Of a stretch of 9,688 nt of DNA, positions 5,570 to 9,688 are shown piece by piece. Made by a program: the position numbers and the translations under genes. Under the pieces are notes generated by a model. The model was not told the DNA's origin, searched no databases, and saw only the letters and a program-made list of their open reading frames with translations. Positions within the stretch are counted from its first letter, which is position 1, and every line of letters begins with the position of its first letter. This DNA comes from CAVQLX01 sp046727715 (GTDB lineage Bacteria; Desulfobacterota; Binatia; DP-6): NCBI GenBank assembly GCA_046727715.1, contig JBKPDC010000012.1, forward strand, positions 1 through 9,688. The letters are read 5' to 3'.

Positions 5570-5899
5570 TCACGCGCTCAGCTCGCGGAAGACTGCGCGT
5601 GCCACGTCGGCGGCGGCACCTGCGCCTTCGACGTCGAGCCGGCAGGAGGGCGGCTCGGCCGCGAGACGAAAGCTCAAGAACGGCCAGCGATCGGCGAGCT
5701 GCCGCACGAGCTGTGCGAGCGTCGCCAGGTCGATCACGTCGAGCTCGAAGGCGAGGCGAACCCCCTGCGGCAGGTTCTCGGCCTGGGCGCCCCGGAGATA
5801 CGGTCGCAGCGCGCGCGCCTCGTCAGCCAGCGGCTCGTCGGCGAGCGTGCGGGCGAGGCGGCCTGGCCGTACGGCGCGCAGATCGACGACGACGTCCAT
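5570..5899 (-). CDS. 109-residue protein of unknown function, translationally coupled to the nucleotidyltransferase
   Basis: I do not recognise this protein. Its ATG shares one base with the stop of the nucleotidyltransferase gene (TGATG, 5901-5897), which implies translational coupling and a shared mRNA. The first half is charged (MDVVVDLRAVRPGRLARTLA). The second half alternates a predicted strand (GVRLAFELDVI), a helix (LATLAQLVRQLADRW), a strand (FLSFRLAAEPP and CRLDVEG) and a final helix (AADVARAVFREL), suggesting a small alpha/beta domain. It has one cysteine, no membrane segment and no obvious catalytic motif. It is not the all-helical HEPN protein that usually partners MNT nucleotidyltransferases. 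A TTG directly before the ATG is an alternative start. Sixty bases separate it from the ZIP gene. Confidence 0.6.
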   Translation of the reverse strand: MDVVVDLRAVRPGRLARTLADEPLADEARALRPYLRGAQAENLPQGVRLAFELDVIDLATLAQLVRQLADRWPFLSFRLAAEPPSCRLDVEGAGAAADVARAVFRELSA

Positions 5900-6399
5900 C
5901 AACGTCGGTTCTTCGGCTTCTTCGAGGAGGTGCGAACACGCCCCCGTCCCGTGCCCAGCCTCTGCTCCAGGATGCGCACGTCGACGCGATCCTTCGGTCG
6001 CGCCACGCTACGCTCGTTCTCGAGGAGCTGGTCACGTCCCAGGACGGTCGTGTCGATGGCGCCCAGTCGACAGGTGACCCGCGCCGCCCAGGCGTCGTCG
6101 AACTCGACGCCATCGATGCTGGTCATGATGTCGATCCTGCGGGGCGGGACGCCGAGCTGGAACACGGTCCCGGGACGCGCGAGATCCTCGACCGTCAGGT
6201 CGACGAGCGGCGCCCCGAACCGTCGCAGCGCCTTCACGACGCGGCCGGCGTTCTCCGGCGTTGGTCGCACCCAGAGATCGATGTCACCGGTGGCGCGAGG
6301 CAGGCCGTGAGCGGCCAGAGCGTACGCTCCGACGATCAGATAGTCGGCGCCTTCGGCGGACAACGCGGCCAACATCTCGGCGAAATCCGGATTCAGCAA
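5899..6399 (-). CDS. Nucleotidyltransferase-fold protein (DUF6036/AbiEii-like)
   Basis: The family shows a polymerase-beta-type nucleotidyltransferase fold: GAYALAAHG (24-32), then DIDLWV with Asp39 and Asp41, and RRIDIMT with Asp90 as the third metal ligand. All three acidic residues are present, so catalysis is plausible. Related proteins act as toxins that add nucleotides to tRNA or proteins, or as antitoxins that AMPylate a toxin. The specific substrate here is unknown. The end (RVRTSSKKPKNRR) is very basic. The TTG at 6399 is chosen because homologous N-termini as I recall them begin at '(M)LNPDF' and GGGGAGG lies three bases upstream. A CTG at 6396 is better spaced and an ATG at 6426 would add nine unlikely residues. 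The start lies inside the preceding small ORF and the stop overlaps the next start. Confidence 0.82.
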   Translation of the reverse strand: MLNPDFAEMLAALSAEGADYLIVGAYALAAHGLPRATGDIDLWVRPTPENAGRVVKALRRFGAPLVDLTVEDLARPGTVFQLGVPPRRIDIMTSIDGVEFDDAWAARVTCRLGAIDTTVLGRDQLLENERSVARPKDRVDVRILEQRLGTGRGRVRTSSKKPKNRR

Positions 6400-6544
6400 C
6401 TGCCTCCCCTTGCATCGCCCAGGCATCGACGGTGAGCGGCCAGACCATCGCGAGGAGCTCAGCCGGCGAACCGCTCACGCACTCGTCGTCCGGGGGCTGC
6501 TCGCCGTTGCGGTAGATGCGCACCGGCCATTCCCGTCGGTCCAC
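6284..6544 (-). CDS. Small ORF upstream of and overlapping the nucleotidyltransferase
   Basis: From GTG at 6544 this frame encodes 86 residues beginning (M)DRREWPVRIYRNGEQPPDD. It continues with a block LLAMVWPLTVDAWAMQGEAVAES and a very basic end. The pattern 'RxYRxxEEPxDD ... ERLAMxWxLTxDAWA' is one I recall from short proteins encoded beside this kind of nucleotidyltransferase, so I think the frame is real; that is recollection and not a search. Its last 116 bases overlap the nucleotidyltransferase gene in another frame. The arginine-rich end after about residue 65 may be genuine, or may be run-on past a lost stop. No ribosome binding site is visible; a weak promoter is positioned so that the mRNA would begin at the GTG. 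Function unknown. Confidence 0.55.
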   Translation of the reverse strand: MDRREWPVRIYRNGEQPPDDECVSGSPAELLAMVWPLTVDAWAMQGEAVAESGFRRDVGRVVRRRRRLSDRRSVRSGRSRPASRHR

Positions 6545-6550
6545 GGAGGC

Positions 6551-6579
6551 ACCGTACCACGATTCCCAGCCAGCGACAC
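6551..6579 (-). promoter_or_regulatory. Weak candidate promoter of the nucleotidyltransferase cassette
   Basis: On the minus strand GTGTCG (6579-6574), 17 bases, TACGGT (6556-6551). Each box has three of six consensus matches. The predicted start falls at or next to the GTG at 6544, which would make the mRNA leaderless, in keeping with the absence of a ribosome binding site. Confidence 0.22.
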
Positions 6580-6583
6580 CGGC

Positions 6584-6612
6584 TTGCCTCTCGACGCCGC
6601 CGGGGCTACCCG
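6584..6612 (+). promoter_or_regulatory. Weak candidate promoter of the redoxin gene
   Basis: TTGCCT (6584-6589), 17 bases, TACCCG (6607-6612). The -10 is poor, but the arrangement copies the promoters at 570-598 and 3886-3914. Transcription would begin about one base before the ATG at 6620. Placement in the 75-base divergent gap supports it. Confidence 0.25.
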
Positions 6613-6619
6613 AAGCGTC

Positions 6620-7177
6620 ATGGCGCTGACCGAGAACCGCGACGTCCCGCTCGGCACCCCGTGCCCCGACTTTCGCCTGCCCACGGTCGACGGAGGGACC
6701 GTTGCCCGGGACGACCTGCGCGACACGCCGGTGCTGGCGGTGATGTTCATCTGCAATCACTGTCCTTACGTGCAGGCAGTGGAGGATCGGCTGGTGGCGC
6801 TCGCCCGCGAGTACGAGGGCCGCGGGGTGCAGCTGGTCGGCATCTGCTCCAACGATCCCACCGACTATCCCGACGACGCCCCCGCCCGGCTCCTCGCCCG
6901 CTGGCGCGCGAAGGGTTTCGGCTTCCCGTACGGTGTGGACGAGTCGCAGGACGTGGCGCGTGCGTTCGGGGCGGTCTGCACGCCGGAGTTCTTCGTCTAC
7001 GGCCCCGACCGCCGGCTCGCGTACCACGGGCGGCTCGACGACAACTGGCGCGAGCCCGCGAAGGTCAGGCACCGCGAGCTCGCGGCCGCCCTCGACGCGC
7101 TGCTGGCAGGGAAGCAACCTGCGCGCGAGCAGGTCGCGTCGATGGGCTGTTCGATCAAGTGGCGCCGGGCGTCGTGA
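6620..7177 (+). CDS. Thioredoxin-fold redoxin (AhpC/TSA-like) with CNHC motif
   Basis: This 185-residue cytoplasmic protein has no signal peptide. The AhpC/TSA-like thioredoxin fold starts at TPCPDFRLPTVDG (13-25), followed by the active-site segment VMFICNHCPYV with Cys45 and Cys48 as a CxxC pair. FGAVCTPEFFVYGPD carries the cis-proline region. The end, MGCSIKW (175-181), is a conserved signature of this redoxin group with a further cysteine. It probably catalyses thiol-disulfide exchange or peroxide reduction; the substrate is unknown. The ATG at 6620 begins the conserved part. The frame is open upstream, but those residues look non-coding and lie over the divergent promoter region. No good ribosome binding site is present. 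The 3' end overlaps the convergent larC gene by 23 bases. Confidence 0.88.
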   Translation: MALTENRDVPLGTPCPDFRLPTVDGGTVARDDLRDTPVLAVMFICNHCPYVQAVEDRLVALAREYEGRGVQLVGICSNDPTDYPDDAPARLLARWRAKGFGFPYGVDESQDVARAFGAVCTPEFFVYGPDRRLAYHGRLDDNWREPAKVRHRELAAALDALLAGKQPAREQVASMGCSIKWRRAS

Positions 7178-8372
7178 CGCGCGACGCGTAGGCGCGCAGC
7201 GCCGCCGCCAGCGCCGCCTGGTGCACGGTCTTCAGGGGGACGCCTTTCGCCAGCGCCAGCGCGCGACAGTCCTCGTACTCGGGCGCCGCGTTGATCGTTC
7301 CATCCGGGGCGCGCGCGACCTTGACGCGGACGGCGCCCCACGGAGTTTCCACCCGCTCCGTCTCGCGCGGCAGGATCATGCGGCGCGCCGTCGTCCAGCG
7401 CAGCCCGATCGTCGAGGTTTCCGCAAACACGATCGCCGCCAGGCGGTCGCGGTCGGCGGGATCGGCGAGCACCCGCAGGGTCACCCCGGGCCGGCTCTTT
7501 TTCATCACCAGCGGCTCGAGGAATGCGTCCCGTGCACCGGCGGCGAGCAGCCGCTCGAGGACGTGCTCGTAGAGCTGCGGGCTGGTGTCGTCGATCGTCG
7601 CCTCGAGCACCACCACGTCATCGGTCTCCATCGCCGGCACCGGCTCGCCGACGACGATGCGCAGCAGGTTCGGCCGGTCGGCGAAGGTGCGGTCGCCAGA
7701 GCCGTACCCCACGGCGTCGGGCCGGAAGGCGGGGGCGGGCTCGGGCCGCGCGAGCGCGGCGACGATCGCGGCTCCCGTCGGCGTGACCAGCTCGCCCTCG
7801 CCCTCGCCCGGTCGCACCGGCCGGCCGCGCAGCAGGGCGAGCACCGCAGGCCCTGGGACGGGGAGGGGGCCGTGCGCCGCCGTCACCACGCCCCGGCCGA
7901 GGGGGAGCGGCGCTACGTGAACGGCGTCGACGCCCAGATGGGTGAACCCGAGGGCCGCCCCCACGACATCGACGATGGCATCGAGCGCGCCCACCTCGTG
8001 AAACTCGACCCGCTCCGGCGCGACGCCGTGCACCTCGCCCTCGGCCTGGGCGAGGCGGGCGAAGATCGCGAGCGCACGGTCGCGCACCGACGGCTCGAGC
8101 GCGCTGCCCGCGATCAGCTCGCGGATCGTGGCATAGGGGCGGTGCACGTGGCGATCGTGGCCGCGGGCGCCGGGCGCGTGCACGCGCACCTGGAACTTCG
8201 TCGCGACGATGCCGGACCGCTGCGTGCGCTCGGCCCAGACCTCGACACCGTCGAGTCCGAGCGTCTGGACGGCCGCCCGTACGTGCTCGATCGGCAGCCC
8301 GAGATCGAGCAGGGCGCCCACGGTCATGTCCCCGCTAATGCCTGAAAAGGTGTCGAGGTAGGCGATGCGCAC
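7155..8372 (-). CDS. larC: LarC, nickel-insertion protein of nickel-pincer cofactor biosynthesis
   Basis: LarC is a CTP-dependent cyclometallase that inserts Ni into the pyridinium bis-thiocarboxylate precursor to make the nickel-pincer nucleotide used by lactate racemase (LarA) and relatives. This 405-residue copy is full length in one uninterrupted frame; in Lactobacillus plantarum the protein needs a ribosomal frameshift. Recognisable blocks are YLDTFSGISGDMTVGALLDL (5-24), VEFHEVGALDAIVDVVGAAL, ELVTPTGAAIVAAL, EATIDDTSPQLYEHVLERL with LVMKKSRPGV following, and FAETSTIGLR. The start is GTG at 8372, close behind a GAAGGA that may serve as ribosome binding site at short spacing. LarA, LarB and LarE are not in the window, so the cofactor pathway must be completed elsewhere. 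It is divergent from the DksA-like gene by 67 bases. Confidence 0.93.
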   Translation of the reverse strand: MRIAYLDTFSGISGDMTVGALLDLGLPIEHVRAAVQTLGLDGVEVWAERTQRSGIVATKFQVRVHAPGARGHDRHVHRPYATIRELIAGSALEPSVRDRALAIFARLAQAEGEVHGVAPERVEFHEVGALDAIVDVVGAALGFTHLGVDAVHVAPLPLGRGVVTAAHGPLPVPGPAVLALLRGRPVRPGEGEGELVTPTGAAIVAALARPEPAPAFRPDAVGYGSGDRTFADRPNLLRIVVGEPVPAMETDDVVVLEATIDDTSPQLYEHVLERLLAAGARDAFLEPLVMKKSRPGVTLRVLADPADRDRLAAIVFAETSTIGLRWTTARRMILPRETERVETPWGAVRVKVARAPDGTINAAPEYEDCRALALAKGVPLKTVHQAALAAALRAYASRVTTPGAT

Positions 8373-8389
8373 GTTCCTTCAATCCATCG

Positions 8390-8418
8390 TTGCGCGCCCA
8401 GAGGCCGGGTGGTAGGGT
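8390..8418 (+). promoter_or_regulatory. Candidate promoter of the DksA-like gene, with an inverted repeat around its -10
   Basis: TTGCGC (8390-8395), 17 bases, TAGGGT (8413-8418); each box matches three of six consensus bases. The predicted start near 8425 gives a leader of about 15 bases containing GGAAG before the ATG. The -10 is flanked exactly by GGTGG (8408-8412) and CCACC (8419-8423), a possible operator. Confidence 0.35.
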
Positions 8419-8439
8419 CCACCATTTCGTGGAAGCCGC

Positions 8440-8805
8440 ATGAGACAGCGCGAACTTAGCACCTTCCAGAAACTCCTACACGAGCGACGCCGAGAGCTGC
8501 TGGGAGAGGCCCTCCGTACCGTCGATGGGATGGGCGAGGGCCGCGAGCTGTTTCCCGATCCGACCGACCGCGCCACCCTCGAGTACAACCGGAACCTCAC
8601 GCTTCGCATTCGTGATCGCGAGCGCAAGCTCATCTCCAAGATCGACGAGGCACTCGGGCGCATCGAAGACGGATCCTACGGACGGTGCGAGGAGTGCGGT
8701 GGCGAGATCGGCGTCGACCGGCTGCGTGCCAGGCCCGTGACCACCCTCTGCATCGCCTGCAAGTCACAGCAGGAGGCGGAGGAGCGTCGCCGCCGCCTCG
8801 GCTGA
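8440..8805 (+). CDS. DksA/TraR-family RNA polymerase-binding regulator
   Basis: This 121-residue protein has the layout of DksA: two helices forming a coiled coil (about 5-35 and 47-78), a tip between them, and a C-terminal zinc finger. The tip has D40-P-T-D43-R-A45, the DxxDxA motif that DksA inserts into the secondary channel of RNA polymerase to modulate initiation, often with ppGpp. The finger has all four cysteines (C83, C86, C104, C107: CEEC ... CIAC). It is shorter than the 151 residues of E. coli DksA but carries the motif missing from simple TraR-like zinc proteins, so a true DksA-like role is likely. The ATG at 8440 has GGAAG four bases upstream. It ends five bases from the stop of the convergent membrane-protein gene. 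Confidence 0.92.
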   Translation: MRQRELSTFQKLLHERRRELLGEALRTVDGMGEGRELFPDPTDRATLEYNRNLTLRIRDRERKLISKIDEALGRIEDGSYGRCEECGGEIGVDRLRARPVTTLCIACKSQQEAEERRRRLG

Positions 8806-8810
8806 CCGGT

Positions 8811-9688
8811 TCAACCTTCCGGCACCCGCACCACCTCGAACAGCACGGCCTCCGCCACGTGGGCGGGGTCGACGAACCAGTCGTACAGGTCGGCCCCGCG
8901 GCGTCGCGCCACCTCGGCGAGCGCGTCCCGTGGCAGCGGCGGGGACGTCCAACCGGGCAGCAGCAGGAACACGCGCCGCCCCGCCGCGAGCGCGCTCCGA
9001 GCCACCGTCACCGGCGTCGAGCGCAGGATCGCCAGCTCGCCCTCGTAGTGCGCGTCGGCATGCGTGTAGCGCGTGATGTTCTCGGCTGGGCGCCCGAGCG
9101 CCGGTGTCGTGATCAGGAGCGCGCCGGTGGGCACCAGCGCCTCGAGCGCCGCGCGCGCGCGGGCCACCTGCGATGCCTGGAAGGGGTCGCGTGCCCCGGT
9201 GCCGGTGGCGACGCGGGTCATTCCGACACCCGCGAAGACGAGCGCGGGCGCCAGCGGCGCCAGGGCGCCAGTGCCGACGGCGAGCGAAGGCATGAAGCCG
9301 GCGAGTCCCGCGGCGATGGCGGCCCCGCCTGCCGCCAGCTCGAGCGGCCGCCGCTGTGCCCTGGGCGGGAACAACACCGGCGCCACTAGCATGGCCGCCA
9401 CGGTGACGGCGAGGAGCGCAAGCCGCTTGCGCGTCCCATGACTCGCATCGGCCAGCGTCGCGGACCACCCCGCCATTCCGGCCGCCGTCAGGACCTGGAG
9501 CGCCAGGACGGCGCCCATCAGATAACGCGGGTCGCCGTGGCCCCAGCAGCTGAAGAACAGCACCGAGCCGATGAGATGCGGGCCGAGCGCAGCGGCGAAG
9601 AGCGGGCGGCGACGGAGCCCCCAGAGCAGCGCACCGGTTGCCGGCAGGAGGAACAGCCCGAACGCGGACGCCAGGTAGCGCAGGTTCT
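8811..9688 (-). CDS. Polytopic membrane protein, C-terminal part, cut by the right edge; possibly a family-39-type glycosyltransferase
   Basis: The frame is open to the right edge; 291 residues of the C-terminal part are visible. Hydrophobic segments include FGLFLLPATGALLWGL near the edge, then HLIGSVLFFSCWGHGDPRYLMGAVLALQVLTAAG in pieces, LALLAVTVAAMLVAPVLF and further alanine-rich helices. The last 120 or so residues are soluble alpha/beta (ALVPTGALLITTPALG ... AAGRRVFLLLPGW ... RRRGADLYDWFV). Several helices followed by a soluble C-terminal domain, with a 'DPRYL' turn after a helix, recall lipid-linked-sugar glycosyltransferases of the ArnT/GT39 type. The catalytic first loop would lie outside the window, so this is a suggestion only. 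The gene is convergent with the DksA-like gene with a gap of five bases. Confidence 0.7.
   Translation of the reverse strand, partial: NLRYLASAFGLFLLPATGALLWGLRRRPLFAAALGPHLIGSVLFFSCWGHGDPRYLMGAVLALQVLTAAGMAGWSATLADASHGTRKRLALLAVTVAAMLVAPVLFPPRAQRRPLELAAGGAAIAAGLAGFMPSLAVGTGALAPLAPALVFAGVGMTRVATGTGARDPFQASQVARARAALEALVPTGALLITTPALGRPAENITRYTHADAHYEGELAILRSTPVTVARSALAAGRRVFLLLPGWTSPPLPRDALAEVARRRGADLYDWFVDPAHVAEAVLFEVVRVPEG

Noticed and set aside
4775..6310. 511-codon plus-strand ORF opposite the ZIP gene and the nucleotidyltransferase cassette
   Set aside because: Low-complexity charged sequence opposite clear transporter and nucleotidyltransferase motifs.
6933..8345. 470-codon plus-strand ORF opposite larC
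   Set aside because: No recognisable domain; larC motifs are complete on the other strand.
1..9688. CRISPR array, rRNA or insertion-sequence ends
   Set aside because: No regularly spaced repeats, no rRNA-like stretches and no transposase or terminal inverted repeats were found; the only mobile-element sign is the integrase at the left edge.

Overview
The window is a strongly GC-rich, gene-dense bacterial chromosome segment. Coding third positions are mostly G or C, several starts are GTG or TTG, and long spurious frames lie open opposite the real genes. A DksA-type RNA polymerase regulator and a small predicted lipoprotein point to a Gram-negative-type bacterium. A soil or sediment lineage of the deltaproteobacterial, Binatota or Rokubacteria kind would fit, but that is inference and nothing here fixes the taxon.

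Layout from left to right. (1) 2-364 is the C-terminal part of a tyrosine recombinase. Its stop codon lies one base from the 3' end of a tRNA-Ala(CGC) gene on the minus strand (366-438), so 365/366 looks like the edge of an integrated element that extends leftwards out of the window. (2) 656-1234 is a MarC-family membrane protein. It converges on a small predicted lipoprotein (1247-1525, minus), and one perfect hairpin between them contains both stop codons. (3) 1572-4013 is a Cu+-type P1B ATPase with YHS and heavy-metal-binding N-terminal domains. Its 3' end runs into a Phd/YefM-VapC toxin-antitoxin pair (3925-4645). (4) A minus-strand block follows, transcribed from 6544 down to 4772: a small ORF, an overlapping nucleotidyltransferase-fold protein, a stop/start-coupled 109-residue unknown protein, and a ZIP metal transporter. 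(5) 6620-7177 is a thioredoxin-fold redoxin with a CNHC motif. It converges with and overlaps LarC (7155-8372, minus), the nickel-insertion protein of lactate-racemase cofactor synthesis. (6) 8440-8805 is a DksA/TraR-type regulator, convergent with the C-terminal part of a polytopic membrane protein (8811-8688 edge, minus; it runs off the right edge at 9688).

Metal handling recurs: copper export, ZIP uptake, nickel cofactor insertion and a C4 zinc-finger regulator. The genes sit in several short, opposed transcription units, so they do not form one pathway operon. The least explained part is 5570-6544, where the nucleotidyltransferase is embedded in a tightly overlapping cassette. A second recurrent theme is a set of look-alike promoters (TTGnC with a 17-base spacer and TACC-type -10), some of which would give nearly leaderless mRNAs.
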